From Proteus mirabilis ATCC 29906 (GTDB lineage: Bacteria > Pseudomonadota > Gammaproteobacteria > Enterobacterales > Enterobacteriaceae), in assembly GCF_000160755.1 (NCBI RefSeq), contig NZ_GG668579.1:138982-202981 (forward strand): a stretch of DNA of 64,000 nt. The letters run 5' to 3'. Made by a program: the position numbers and the translations under genes. This document shows, one piece after another, positions 20,038-31,024 of the stretch. The notes beneath the pieces were generated by a model that had not been told where the DNA came from, searched no databases, and saw only the letters and a program-made list of their open reading frames with translations. The number at the start of each line of letters is the position of its first letter. Position 1 is the stretch's first letter.

Positions 20038-20103
20038 GTTTAAATATTCGTTTTTATATTTACTATAAGCATTTTTTTATTTATTAATATTTTAAACTTA
20101 GTC

Positions 20104-20133
20104 TCTAGTTAAAGAATAATATCTTTAACTAGA
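20104..20133 (+). terminator. Hairpin after the Ter metabolite operon
   Basis: TCTAGTTAAAGA (20104-20115) and its exact complement (20122-20133) form a 12-bp stem with a six-base loop, 66 bases after the lyase stop. The following T content is modest, so termination strength is uncertain. Confidence 0.6.
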
Positions 20134-20311
20134 ACTTCTATTTATAAAACTTTAACATATTATTTAACAATATTTTTATTTCGGTTGTTATTTTATAAAA
20201 TCTTTAATATTTGACATTATTTCAGATATACTTGTAGAAAAATAATACAGACACAATAAAAGCTGGGTCTAATTTCTTAACACACAATTGACAGATACGT
20301 GGTAACCAAAC

Positions 20312-20779
20312 ATGCAATTGAGCTCTCGCCAAATCAGAGTTTTTAAGCTGGCTATACTTTTAAGTACGGGGAAAAAAGTCCCCACGATTAAGATTATTTC
20401 TGCTCTTGAATGCTCGGAGCCAACGCTCACCCGTGTTTTAAAAGAAATAAGAGAATCTTATAGTGCTGAAATTAAGTACAGTAAATCATCCAGATCGTAT
20501 CAAATGACTGAACGAGGTCAGCTTGATAATAAAACATTACGTCGTATGCGAGAGGCATTATCTTCGAATGAAGAACTACAACATAGTGGCACAACGAGTC
20601 GTGTTTATTTAGATAAAGATAAGAAAAAATCAGTATCACTATCTTTAAAAATGTCAGCACTACGGAAAATAGATAAACTTTCGTTTTTAAGAAGTACAAC
20701 CCGAAGTCAGACGGTTGAGTTTCTTGTTGATAATTATGTAGAACATTTAATTCAAGTTGCTCTCCAAGATAAAAAATAA
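20312..20779 (+). CDS. terW: TerW, DNA-binding regulator of ter genes
   Basis: The 155-residue protein is close to R478 TerW in length and sequence (SLECSEPTLTR-like helix-turn-helix near residues 29-42, ESYSAEIKYSKS, and KKSVSLSLKMSALRKID in the C-terminal half). TerW binds the ter promoter region and regulates terZABCDE. Here it has its own 274-bp upstream region and lies after the metabolite operon. Confidence 0.9.
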   Translation: MQLSSRQIRVFKLAILLSTGKKVPTIKIISALECSEPTLTRVLKEIRESYSAEIKYSKSSRSYQMTERGQLDNKTLRRMREALSSNEELQHSGTTSRVYLDKDKKKSVSLSLKMSALRKIDKLSFLRSTTRSQTVEFLVDNYVEHLIQVALQDKK

Positions 20780-20913
20780 ATAGGGTAATTATATGAAATA
20801 ACTTGGTATTTAATATCGAGTTATTTCATTGATATTTTTCAATAATCCTGTACGGATAATTGTCATTCCCCCTAATGGTAAAATAATGTTTATACGTTAT
20901 TTATTTTATTCAT

Positions 20914-21321
20914 TTAATGTGATTGATTAAATCCGTTATGTTTCACATTTTCTAATCTGAATTGTATAACCACTTTTAAATCTTTAGCCGGTTTACCTGA
21001 TTCGTATCGCCAATGCTTCATCGCCAGTGAAACAGAAGGAGCAAATATCGCTGCAATAGGATCATCTGATATCCTAATATTTTGTACGTTACCATTTTTA
21101 TCCACATCAAACCTAACCTCTACATCGCCTTCAATATTAGCGGTTTTAGCGCCTGTAGGATAATAAGGAAATTGTCGTGATACTATTTTCGGTTTTTCGA
21201 CAGAAACTACAGTAGCTTCTTTTTGCATATCCAAAGGTATCGTTTTTATTGCATGAGCAACAAACCCAATTAATAAAAGAATACCGCCAAATACCCCCAA
21301 AAGAATAAATTTTATTTTCAT
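20914..21321 (-). CDS. Small TonB C-terminal-domain protein
   Basis: The 135-residue protein has an N-terminal signal-anchor helix (about residues 4-25), a short linker without a Pro-rich spacer, and a TonB C-terminal-like domain (FPYYPTGAKTANIEGDVEVRFDVDKNGNVQNIRI, then MKHWRYE near residue 100). It would sit in the inner membrane facing the periplasm. Without a long spacer it probably cannot reach outer-membrane receptors like true TonB, so its job is unclear. The gene appears monocistronic. Confidence 0.78.
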   Translation of the reverse strand: MKIKFILLGVFGGILLLIGFVAHAIKTIPLDMQKEATVVSVEKPKIVSRQFPYYPTGAKTANIEGDVEVRFDVDKNGNVQNIRISDDPIAAIFAPSVSLAMKHWRYESGKPAKDLKVVIQFRLENVKHNGFNQSH

Positions 21322-21417
21322 AATTGTTATCAGAGTAATTTTTAAGACATTAATAATTCTAATGATAATTTGCTAACTTAAAAAGAGTATAGCGATTTTA
21401 AAAAAATACTCTACATA

Positions 21418-22131
21418 TTAAAATTCAAGATTACGAATAAAACGATAATCCGCAGACGACTTCTTAAGTCGATAGAGACTAGCAGGGCGTCCCTTCTCAG
21501 CACGTTTTTCTCCGGTATCAATTAATAAGTCGGCTTGTTCAATCCGTCGCCTAAAAGATTTTTTCTGGATCTCTTTACCTATCAATATCTCATGCACATG
21601 CTGTAATTCAGGCAAAGTAAACACTTCAGGTAACGCAAATCCCGGCACAATAGAATAAAGCGATTTTTGCTTTAATCGCTCTCTCGCTTGCGCAATCAGT
21701 TCATTATGATCAAATGCCAAATTTTTCTGTGCTACTTCATCAATAGGTAACCACATCACATGATCCACACTATCAATATGCGCTTTACATGCTTGGTGAG
21801 CAATTAACGCCGTGTAACATACAGTAACAGACCAACCTCTTACATCGCGCTGATTATTTCCCACTGAGCAGAGTTGTTCAATGTACGGCGGGATCACCCC
21901 TGTTTTCTCTTTTAATTTTCTGAGCACAGTATCTTCTAGACAGTTGTCTTGTGTTTCATCAACAAAGCCACCAGGTAATCCCCATTTTCCTTTTTCAGGA
22001 TGATTAGCTCTTTCCACCAAGAGCACTTTTAACTGCCCTTCATGGTAAGTGAATAGTACTGAATCAACAGTAATAAGCGGCGATAGAAAATCACGGCGAT
22101 TGTAATTTGCTAAAAAATTTTGTTCGTTCAT
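21418..22131 (-). CDS. NrtR-like regulator (Nudix domain plus winged helix)
   Basis: The protein has 237 residues from the ATG at 22131; the frame continues 35 codons into the operator region and is not used. A Nudix domain (residues about 18-150) contains GLPGGFVDE but its catalytic REXXEE is changed to RKLKEK, so hydrolysis is unlikely. The C-terminal winged-helix domain contains KSFRRRIEQADLLIDTGE and KGRPASLYRLK, typical of NrtR repressors, which sense ADP-ribose-like NAD metabolites. It faces the SPFH/NAD-kinase-like operon across three operator copies. Confidence 0.85.
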   Translation of the reverse strand: MNEQNFLANYNRRDFLSPLITVDSVLFTYHEGQLKVLLVERANHPEKGKWGLPGGFVDETQDNCLEDTVLRKLKEKTGVIPPYIEQLCSVGNNQRDVRGWSVTVCYTALIAHQACKAHIDSVDHVMWLPIDEVAQKNLAFDHNELIAQARERLKQKSLYSIVPGFALPEVFTLPELQHVHEILIGKEIQKKSFRRRIEQADLLIDTGEKRAEKGRPASLYRLKKSSADYRFIRNLEF

Positions 22132-22194
22132 GGTCTGCACTTTATAAAAAGATAATGAGTTTATTTTAATGTTAAACACATGAAAATCAAATTT

Positions 22195-22265
22195 TGTCAT
22201 AAAGACACTAAATGACTTGACACCAATAGTGTCCATAAGACAATATAGTTAATGTCATAAGGACA
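22195..22265. promoter_or_regulatory. Three NrtR-like operators in divergent promoter
   Basis: TGTC-N5-GACA palindromes occur at 22195-22207, 22230-22242 and 22253-22265, each with an AT-rich centre (ATAAA, CATAA, ATAAG). A TTGACA at 22217-22222 with CAATAT 18 bases later puts a plus-strand promoter over the middle copy. The arrangement fits repression of both the regulator gene and the SPFH operon. Confidence 0.8.
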
Positions 22266-22281
22266 CTAACTGGAGAAGACT

Positions 22282-23298
22282 ATGTTTAACTTAAATTATT
22301 TCAAAGCAGACTCATCAACATTTATTATTAAATCGGTCAACGGGAAAGTGCGCCAACAAGGTAAAGGCTTAAGTTTTTGGTATAATTCGGCGACAACATC
22401 TATTGCAGCACTGCCGTTAAATGCACAAGAAGCCCCTTTTATCTTTAACTTCCAAACTGCTGATTTTCAGGCACTACGTATTCAAGGACAAATTTCATTC
22501 CAAGTCACATCACCTGAAAAAGCCGCTGAAGTCCTCAACTTTAATTTAAGTAAGAATGGCAAATCTTACGCCAGTGAAGATCCCCTAAAGCTCAACGATC
22601 GCGTGGTACGTATTGCTCAAACCCTGATCCAAGCCAAGATCCAAAGCACCCCTTTACGAGAAGCACTACAACTTAGCCAATCCTTGGTTACTTTAGTGAT
22701 GAAACAACTTACTGAACACCCTTCATTAGAGGCCTTAGGTATTACTATTTTAGATGTTTCTATTGCGGCCATCTCACCCTCTCCCGAAACGCTTAAAGCA
22801 TTAGAAGCTGAGGCGCGGGAATCCTTACTCAAAGAGGCTGATGATGCAATTTATGCACGTCGTAAATTCTCAGTAGAGCAAGAGCGCACCATTAAAGAAG
22901 CTGAATTAGAAACAGACTTATCTATACAGCGTAAACGACAAGAAATTGAAGAAGCTCGTTTAGAAAATGAACGTACCCTATTACGTGAACAAGCCGAAAT
23001 AGAAAAAGAGCGTCTTGAAGCCAAAGTCAATGCCGAAGCAAAACGTAAAGAATTAGTCGCGTTAAGTGCGGAAAATCAACGCATACAATCTGATGCTGAT
23101 GCTTATGCAATTGAAGCAACTATGCGAGCTTACCGTGAGTTGCCCGTTGAAAATCTCAAAGCAATGGCTCTAGCAAAAATGGACTCACAACAATTAATGG
23201 CAATGGCATTTGAAACTTTAGCGCTTAATTCAGGAAAAATTGGTGAATTAAATATTACTCCTGATTTATTTAGCCAATTTATGAAAAAAAGAGGATAA
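22282..23298 (+). CDS. SPFH/Band 7 domain protein
   Basis: The 338-residue protein has an SPFH (stomatin/prohibitin/flotillin) domain over about residues 10-185 and a long charged coiled coil (about 190-265, rich in Glu, Arg, Lys and Ala) before a helical C-terminal tail. No N-terminal membrane helix is evident, so it may be cytoplasmic or peripheral and oligomeric. It lies three bases before the NAD-kinase-like gene, under the triple operator. The function is unknown; association with NAD metabolism is inferred from operon and regulator. Confidence 0.85.
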   Translation: MFNLNYFKADSSTFIIKSVNGKVRQQGKGLSFWYNSATTSIAALPLNAQEAPFIFNFQTADFQALRIQGQISFQVTSPEKAAEVLNFNLSKNGKSYASEDPLKLNDRVVRIAQTLIQAKIQSTPLREALQLSQSLVTLVMKQLTEHPSLEALGITILDVSIAAISPSPETLKALEAEARESLLKEADDAIYARRKFSVEQERTIKEAELETDLSIQRKRQEIEEARLENERTLLREQAEIEKERLEAKVNAEAKRKELVALSAENQRIQSDADAYAIEATMRAYRELPVENLKAMALAKMDSQQLMAMAFETLALNSGKIGELNITPDLFSQFMKKRG

Positions 23299-23301
23299 CC
23301 T

Positions 23302-24942
<1,641 letters not shown>

Positions 24943-24956
24943 TTTTTAGGATATTT

Positions 24957-26153
24957 ATGAATAAATCAATTATTATCATACTGCTTGTCACAGTATTAGA
25001 TGCCATTGGTATTGGCCTTATCATGCCAGTACTACCAACACTATTAAACGAGTTTGTGAGCGAAAACAGACTCGCCAATCATTACGGTATATTATTAGCA
25101 CTCTATGCGACGATGCAGGTGATCTTCGCACCTATTTTAGGAAAATTATCAGATAAATATGGCAGAAAACCTATTTTATTATTTTCGCTATTGGGTGCGG
25201 CATTAGATTACCTATTAATGGCTTGCTCTACCTCATTATGGATGCTCTACATTGGACGCATTATTGCGGGTATAACAGGAGCCACTGGTGCAGTATGCGC
25301 ATCAGCAATGACTGATGTTACTCACCCTCATGAAAGAACACGCTATTTCGGTTTTTTGGGTGGTGCATTTGGTGTGGGTTTAATTATTGGCCCCATGTTA
25401 GGGGGATTACTGGGTGAGATCAGCGCCCATACGCCATTTATCTTTGCGGCTATTTCTCATTCGTTATTATTTATATTTTCATTACTTTGTTTCCAAGAAA
25501 CTCAAACCACAAAAATATCGACTGAAATATCCGCATTAAATCAGGATACAGCACCTCACTCTGCCACTGGTTTTATTAAAAAGAGTCTCTGTTTTTGGCT
25601 TATTGCCTATTTTATTATTCAACTAATAGGGCAAATTCCGGCCACTATTTGGGTGCTATTCACACAAGTGCGTTTCGCTTGGCACACTACTGAAGTAGGT
25701 TTATCTCTTGCATTTCTTGGTGTATTACATATTTTTTTTCAAGCGGTTCTCGCAGGAAAACTGGCGCAAAAATGGGGAGAACGCAACACGGTTATCATTA
25801 GCATGTCTATTGATGCATTTGGTTGCTTATTATTAGCCTGGATAAGCCATGTTTGGGTTATGCTCCCCGCTTTAATCTGTTTAGCTGCGGGAGGAATGGG
25901 ACAACCTGCTTTACAAGGATATTTATCAAAATCTGTTGATCATCATGTTCAAGGACAATTACAAGGAACGTTAGTAAGTCTAACGAATATAACTGGGATT
26001 GTCGGCCCGTTACTCTTCTCTTTTATTTATAGTTACAGCGTTGAATATTGGGATGGCTTATTGTGGTTTATTGGTGCAATGCTTTACAGTGGATTACTTG
26101 TAGCCAGTTATTTTAAACAGAAATCACCAATATTAAAAAAATTTCCCTCATAA
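24957..26153 (+). CDS. tetA(J): Tetracycline efflux MFS transporter Tet(J)
   Basis: The 398-residue protein has twelve predicted helices and TetA signatures: VLDAIGIGLIMPVLPTLL at the start and GKLSDKYGRKPILL in the loop between helices 2 and 3 (motif A). It exchanges Mg-tetracycline for protons in the inner membrane. Class J is assigned because this chromosomal tetR-tetA pair occurs in Proteus; the class was not confirmed by alignment. Confidence 0.88.
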   Translation: MNKSIIIILLVTVLDAIGIGLIMPVLPTLLNEFVSENRLANHYGILLALYATMQVIFAPILGKLSDKYGRKPILLFSLLGAALDYLLMACSTSLWMLYIGRIIAGITGATGAVCASAMTDVTHPHERTRYFGFLGGAFGVGLIIGPMLGGLLGEISAHTPFIFAAISHSLLFIFSLLCFQETQTTKISTEISALNQDTAPHSATGFIKKSLCFWLIAYFIIQLIGQIPATIWVLFTQVRFAWHTTEVGLSLAFLGVLHIFFQAVLAGKLAQKWGERNTVIISMSIDAFGCLLLAWISHVWVMLPALICLAAGGMGQPALQGYLSKSVDHHVQGQLQGTLVSLTNITGIVGPLLFSFIYSYSVEYWDGLLWFIGAMLYSGLLVASYFKQKSPILKKFPS

Positions 26154-26175
26154 CATGCTTGTCATTAAACAGGTT

Positions 26176-26212
26176 GAAGATCAAGACTGGCTTCCTTGCA
26201 GACTTGATCTTC
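26176..26212 (+). terminator. Hairpin after tetA(J)
   Basis: GAAGATCAAG (26176-26185) pairs with CTTGATCTTC (26203-26212) across a 17-base loop, just after the tetA stop. The following ATTTAT is a weak T tract, so it is only a probable terminator. Confidence 0.55.
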
Positions 26213-26419
26213 ATTTATCGTGATAAACGTTCCTTGTCTCCACGTCACGCAGTCTCGATACTCATCTTGAGCAACCCAATTTACGCTACTTGCAATCCAT
26301 ACCAATCAATAGCGCTATTGGATATCACTTAATTCCCTATGATGCGAAACCACACAAATATCATAAAATACAAATATAACGCTCAACTTATTGATTATTG
26401 ATAATTAATCATTGATCAC

Positions 26420-26710
26420 TTAGTTTTTCTTCCGTGAAAATAGCTCATTTCCTTTTTTCCTTAGCCAAATTTCGACAAGTTGATAACCGGCGATCCCTAG
26501 GGCAGAGCCGATCCCCATAACCGCAATAGGATGAATACCCGGCCATAAAATCAACAGAGCACCTGCCACAACAGAAACTGCTGATCCTAGGATGATCCTG
26601 CCAATAAATAGTCGTAATGTGATAACTTCATTAGCAACTAGCATCTTCCCTAATGCAATAAAAGCGCCAACAACTACCAATGATACTAGTGTGTGATCAT
26701 ATTCATCCAT
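26420..26710 (-). CDS. LydA-type phage holin
   Basis: The 96-residue protein starts at the ATG at 26710 with GAGG seven bases upstream. It has three hydrophobic segments, a GxxxALGKMLVANEVITLRLFIGRIILG core and a charged tail IWLRKKGNELFSRKKN, matching LydA-like holins of P2-related phages. Holins permeabilise the inner membrane. No endolysin or structural phage gene flanks it, so it is probably a leftover or domesticated gene. Confidence 0.72.
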   Translation of the reverse strand: MDEYDHTLVSLVVVGAFIALGKMLVANEVITLRLFIGRIILGSAVSVVAGALLILWPGIHPIAVMGIGSALGIAGYQLVEIWLRKKGNELFSRKKN

Positions 26711-27216
26711 GAATATACCTCGCATTCGCTTACAGTATTTAGCCGTAAAAAGAACCCTCACCTCCTAGTATCAATCAGATAATCTGTATGGAATATGCAA
26801 GATCCTTTTGCTCAAGGATAAATACAACGTCCTTTTGTACTATCCTTGCCCACTTCCTTGTTAATTTGTAATAGGTTATCCATTACCTATTTTTCTCCAC
26901 ATATTAGTCATTACAACAAATTAAATAATATTTAAATTCAATACGTTGTATCTCCACATGTAGGTTTAACGTGAAATCATTATCTATAAATTTTGTATTT
27001 TATACTAGTAACTTTGTTCGGCTATTGTCGGTTAATGGTGTTTAACCGAGGTTAACCGAATTATTTTTAGTTAAATAAACAAATAAACTTGTTTTTCATG
27101 ATAAAAATCAGTTAACAACAAATTAAAATACAAAAAAACAATAATATTACTGGTGATTGTACAAACTTAGGCTAATATAGAAGGTGGTGATAGATTGATA
27201 ATAAAGAGAAAATACC
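26711..27216. other. Intergenic region with CGGTTAA repeats
   Basis: This 506-bp gap holds no ORF. At 27029-27058 the motif CGGTTAA is repeated: CGGTTAA (27029-27035), TTAACCG (27042-27048) and GGTTAACCG (27050-27058). This is a likely protein-binding cluster upstream of the Ogr-type gene, perhaps a former phage operator. Confidence 0.5.
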
Positions 27217-27477
27217 ATGCGTGTTTTAACAATTTACTGTCCTGAATGTGGTGAAAAAGCGATGATAAAGAAAAGTAATCGCAAGCATAAAGAGTTAACA
27301 GATCTTTATTGTGCCTGCCGTGATCCGCTTTGTGGGCATACCTTTGTGCTAAATCTTACCTTTAGTCATACTCTAAGTCCCAGCGCCAAAAAACAAGATG
27401 CCCTTTTATTAGCAATGATAAAAAATCTCTCGCCACAGCAACGAGAAAAAGCCTTAACCTTGTTACAAGAGATATAA
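27217..27477 (+). CDS. Ogr/Delta-type late gene activator
   Basis: The 86-residue zinc-finger protein has cysteines at 8, 11, 34 and 39, exactly the C-x2-C-x22-C-x4-C spacing of P2 Ogr and P4 Delta. These proteins activate P2-family late promoters. With the nearby holin it suggests a remnant of a P2-like prophage. No tail, capsid, integrase or replication gene is present in the window. Confidence 0.85.
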   Translation: MRVLTIYCPECGEKAMIKKSNRKHKELTDLYCACRDPLCGHTFVLNLTFSHTLSPSAKKQDALLLAMIKNLSPQQREKALTLLQEI

Positions 27478-27712
27478 CGCTTTTTTACTTACTCTATTTT
27501 GCCTTGATTTTATGATCCTGCTCCCATTCTGGCAGGTAAATAAGTTAACTGGTTCTTATATAACCATAAATGATGTAGATTTAATTTAATCCAACAGAAA
27601 CATTCTTATATCGCTTATTAAAGCAACATAGCAATTCAACAACCACAGAACGCTGTTTTGATTAAAAAAGCCATAAAATGAGTCATTCCTTTAATCAGAA
27701 TTTGTCGAAATC

Positions 27713-27738
27713 TTATGTAACAGCATTCTGTTACATAA
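27713..27738. promoter_or_regulatory. Perfect 26-bp palindrome upstream of dhaK
   Basis: TTATGTAACAG (27713-27723) and its exact complement (27728-27738) flank CATT. It ends 33 bases before the dhaK ATG, so it is either an operator near the promoter or a leader hairpin close to the ribosome site (GGAG at about 27762). The cognate regulator is not in the window. Confidence 0.75.
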
Positions 27739-27771
27739 AATTTCAATACAAGTTTCAAATGGAGTATATAG

Positions 27772-28836
27772 ATGAAAAAGCTTATTAATCGTGTTGATGA
27801 TGTTTTATCAGAACAACTGCAAGGTTTTGCTAAAGCCCACCCTGAAATCAATCTCCATCCCTCTTCTTTTTATGTCACCCGTCATGATGCCCCCGTAAAA
27901 GGTAAAGTAGCCCTTTTATCTGGAGGTGGCAGTGGGCATGAGCCAATGCATGCTGGTTTTGTTGGAAAAGGCATGCTTGATGGGGCATGTCCTGGTGAGA
28001 TCTTTACCTCACCAACCCCAGATAAAATGTACGATTGCGCAAAAGCAATTGATAGCGGTGAAGGTGTATTAATGATCGTTAAAAACTACACCGGTGACGT
28101 ACTCAATTTTGAAACTGCGACAGAGCTACTACATGATGAAGGTGTAAAAATTGCTACGGTATTAGTTGATGATGATGTTGCGGTTAAAGATAGTCTGTAT
28201 ACCGCCGGTCGTCGTGGTGTAGCGAATACCGTATTAATGGAAAAATTACTAGGTGCGGCGGCTGAGCGTGGCGATACACTCGATGATTTGGTTAAGCTAG
28301 GTCATCAAATTAATAATAATGGTTTTTCTATTGGTATTGCACTACAGGCTTGCACCGTACCTGCTGCAGGAAAACCCTCTTTTACTCTCCCTGAAAATGA
28401 AATGGAATTTGGCGTTGGGATCCACGGAGAGCCAGGAATAGACCGTCGCCCATTTACTTCATTAAATGATACCGTTGATGCCATGTTTAATACTCTAATT
28501 GAAAATGGTCACTATCAGCGCACCATTCGCAGTTGGGATCGAGTCAATGGTGATTGGATTGAAGAGACACAAGAAAAACAGCCACTAAAATCAGGTGATC
28601 GTGTTATAGCCCTAGTCAATAATCTTGGCGCCACTCCCCTTTCTGAATTATATGGTGTTTATCATCGCCTTGCCCTGTGCTGTGAAAACTTTGGTCTTAA
28701 CATCGAACGTTCGTTAATTGGCTCTTATTGTACATCGCTCGATATGTCGGGGATCTCAATTACCTTATTAAAAGTAGATGACGCGCTACTTACTTTGTGG
28801 GATGCACCCGTTGCTACACCTGCGATGACAAAATAA
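27772..28836 (+). CDS. dhaK: Dihydroxyacetone kinase, substrate-binding subunit DhaK
   Basis: The 354-residue PTS-type DhaK contains [21 protein letters not shown] near residue 50 and [10 protein letters not shown] near 219, whose His forms the covalent hemiaminal with dihydroxyacetone. It works with DhaL (ADP as cofactor) and DhaM (phosphoryl donor from the PTS) in the cytoplasm. It is the first gene of dhaKLM. No DhaR regulator gene flanks it. Confidence 0.95.
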   Translation: MKKLINRVDDVLSEQLQGFAKAHPEINLHPSSFYVTRHDAPVKGKVALLSGGGSGHEPMHAGFVGKGMLDGACPGEIFTSPTPDKMYDCAKAIDSGEGVLMIVKNYTGDVLNFETATELLHDEGVKIATVLVDDDVAVKDSLYTAGRRGVANTVLMEKLLGAAAERGDTLDDLVKLGHQINNNGFSIGIALQACTVPAAGKPSFTLPENEMEFGVGIHGEPGIDRRPFTSLNDTVDAMFNTLIENGHYQRTIRSWDRVNGDWIEETQEKQPLKSGDRVIALVNNLGATPLSELYGVYHRLALCCENFGLNIERSLIGSYCTSLDMSGISITLLKVDDALLTLWDAPVATPAMTK

Positions 28837-28868
28837 GTTTTCCTATAACGATAACTAAGGATCAGAAA

Positions 28869-29501
28869 ATGGTATTAACTCATCATCAAATTATTCTTTG
28901 GCTACAACAATGCGCTCAACTTTTTGAACAAAACAGTGACTATCTCACCGATCTCGACCGTGAAATTGGCGATGCTGACCACGGCTTAAATATGAATAGA
29001 GGCTTCAAAAAGGTAGCGGAGAAATTACCTGAATTTGCCGATAAAGATATTGGTTTTATCTTTAAAAATACCGGTATGACATTACTGTCTAATATTGGTG
29101 GTGCCAGCGGTCCTCTTTTTGGCACCTTCTTTATTCGTGCCGCTAAGCCCACCGCATCATTACAAAGTCTCGATGTAAATCAACTTTATGAAATGACTAA
29201 AGAAGGTGTTGATGGCATTGTCAGTCGCGGTAAAGCACAACCAAATGATAAAACTATGTGTGATGTTTGGTGGCCTGTGGTTGATAGTTTAAAGCATGCG
29301 AATGACCAAAGTTTATCTATAGAAGATGCTATTGATAATGCACTGAAAGTTGCAGAAAAAGCGGCGGAGGAAACTATTCCTATGCAAGCGAAAAAAGGCC
29401 GTGCCAGTTATCTTGGTGAGCGCAGTATAGGACATAAAGATCCCGGCAGTGCCTCTGTGGTATTGATCCTCCAAGCGCTGTTTAATGCTATCCACGCATA
29501 A
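28869..29501 (+). CDS. dhaL: Dihydroxyacetone kinase, ADP-binding subunit DhaL
   Basis: The 210-residue protein starts at the ATG at 28869 after AAGGATCAG; the open frame upstream overlaps dhaK and is not used. It shows LDREIGDADHGLNMNRGF near residue 27, whose Asp residues hold the two Mg ions, SNIGGASGPLFGTFF near 75, and GKAQPNDKTMCDVWWP. DhaL passes phosphate from DhaM to dihydroxyacetone bound on DhaK. Confidence 0.95.
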   Translation: MVLTHHQIILWLQQCAQLFEQNSDYLTDLDREIGDADHGLNMNRGFKKVAEKLPEFADKDIGFIFKNTGMTLLSNIGGASGPLFGTFFIRAAKPTASLQSLDVNQLYEMTKEGVDGIVSRGKAQPNDKTMCDVWWPVVDSLKHANDQSLSIEDAIDNALKVAEKAAEETIPMQAKKGRASYLGERSIGHKDPGSASVVLILQALFNAIHA

Positions 29502-29532
29502 TCATTCACAATATAATCAAGAGAGGTCTGCC

Positions 29533-30981
29533 ATGATTAATATCGTGATTGTTTCTCATAGTAAACATCTTGCTGAGGGTATTGAGGCGTTGGCGAATCA
29601 AATGCTTAACCCAACGCATTGCCGATTAGCCATTGCCGCAGGTGTTGATGATGAAGCGCACCCTATTGGTACTGACGCTGTTAAAATTATGACGGCGATT
29701 GAATCGCTCGCCGAAGCTGATGCCATTATTGTTATGATGGATTTAGGTAGTGCCATACTCAGTACAGAGACAGCAATTGAACTGCTTGATACAGAATTAG
29801 CGCAAAAAGTGACACTATGCTCAGCTCCGCTGGTAGAAGGAACATTAGCCGCTGTTGTCGCAGCGTCATCCGGAGCTAGCTTAGAAAAGGTTCTCGAAGA
29901 AGCCAACCATGCACTAACCCCTAAAAAGATGCAATTGGGTGAAAACATGGGTGGCTCAGAGCCAAATGATGTCACGCCTTCTATTCAAATGCACGGCAAA
30001 GAAGCTCATTGGGTGGTAAAAAATCCTCATGGTTTACACGTTAGACCTGCAGCGACACTGGTTGAGCTACTGTCAAAATTTCGTGCTGACTATCAATTAA
30101 TTAAGGGAGATAGACGCATTAATCCCCTTAGTTTAAATCAACTTTCTCTTATTCAAATTCGTCAAGGTGATGAAATAACCTTAATTGCTTCAGGGGAACA
30201 AGAAAATGAGGCTATTGATGCCTTTTTAGCACTGGCTAAACAAGGTTTTGGCGAAGCATTACCGGATGAACTCACGGAGCAAAGTTTAACCGGTACTCTT
30301 GTACCCGCTTCCCCCATCAAGGGACCGGCTTTTATTTGGCATGAGCTAGAATTAGCCCCTATTGAAAATTTATCTGCACCACTCGATAGCACAATACAAA
30401 TTGAGCAATTTAATCAAGCGATAAAAGATACACTCAATGATTTGAAGCACTATGCTGAAAAAGCCAATCACACATTAGGTGAACAAATAGGCGCTATTTT
30501 TAACGGCCATATCATGATGCTGGATGATGAAGAATTACTCACCAATGTTATCGATCGTATTAAAACAGATAACGTTAGCGCTCAGCAGAGTTGGACGAAT
30601 GAAATGAAAGAACGTATCCAACTCTACCGTACTCTCAGTGATCCTTATTTGAGAGCACGGGAGTTAGATCTTCGTGATCTGCGCAATCAAGTTCTTTACC
30701 ATTTACAACAGAAAACGCCTCCTAAATTTACCCCATCACAACCCTCTATTTTAGTGGCTAAAGAGTTATTCCCCTCGACATTAATTCAGTTTGATGCAAC
30801 TCAATTATTAGCCATTACCTTAGCTGAAGGGGATAGTTGTTCTCACAGTGCCATTATCGCCACGCAGATGGGGCTACCGATGTTAGTTCATTTAGGTGAT
30901 GGATTATTAAAAATAAAAGAAGCACAAGAATTAACCCTTGATCTCAAGAGTAGTGAATTAATTATTGGATCAATAAATTAA
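29533..30981 (+). CDS. dhaM: PTS-type phosphoryl donor DhaM (three-domain)
   Basis: The 482-residue protein has an EIIA-mannose-like domain (VIVSHSKHLAEG, His9), an HPr domain (NPHGLHVRPAATLVELL, His169) and a C-terminal EI-like N-domain with LAEGDSCSHSAIIATQMGLP. This three-domain form matches the enterobacterial DhaM. It takes phosphate from PEP through EI/HPr and rephosphorylates ADP on DhaL. The ATG at 29533 follows GAGAGG; the longer frame starts within dhaL. Confidence 0.94.
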   Translation: MINIVIVSHSKHLAEGIEALANQMLNPTHCRLAIAAGVDDEAHPIGTDAVKIMTAIESLAEADAIIVMMDLGSAILSTETAIELLDTELAQKVTLCSAPLVEGTLAAVVAASSGASLEKVLEEANHALTPKKMQLGENMGGSEPNDVTPSIQMHGKEAHWVVKNPHGLHVRPAATLVELLSKFRADYQLIKGDRRINPLSLNQLSLIQIRQGDEITLIASGEQENEAIDAFLALAKQGFGEALPDELTEQSLTGTLVPASPIKGPAFIWHELELAPIENLSAPLDSTIQIEQFNQAIKDTLNDLKHYAEKANHTLGEQIGAIFNGHIMMLDDEELLTNVIDRIKTDNVSAQQSWTNEMKERIQLYRTLSDPYLRARELDLRDLRNQVLYHLQQKTPPKFTPSQPSILVAKELFPSTLIQFDATQLLAITLAEGDSCSHSAIIATQMGLPMLVHLGDGLLKIKEAQELTLDLKSSELIIGSIN

Positions 30982-30992
30982 TGTGCTAATGC

Positions 30993-31016
30993 AATAAGCG
31001 CCAAATGGCGCTTATT
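30993..31016. terminator. Bidirectional terminator between dhaM and pgtA
   Basis: AATAAGCGCC (30993-31002) and GGCGCTTATT (31007-31016) form a perfect 10-bp stem with a four-base loop between two convergent genes. Confidence 0.88.
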
Positions 31017-31024
31017 GATAACTA

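Noticed and set aside
21418..22131. Active Nudix hydrolase
   Set aside because: The catalytic REXXEE is replaced by RKLKEK and a winged-helix domain follows, so a regulator is more likely.
22132..22236. N-terminal extension of the Nudix gene (35 codons)
   Set aside because: It would run through the operators and lacks similarity; the ATG at 22131 begins the conserved protein.
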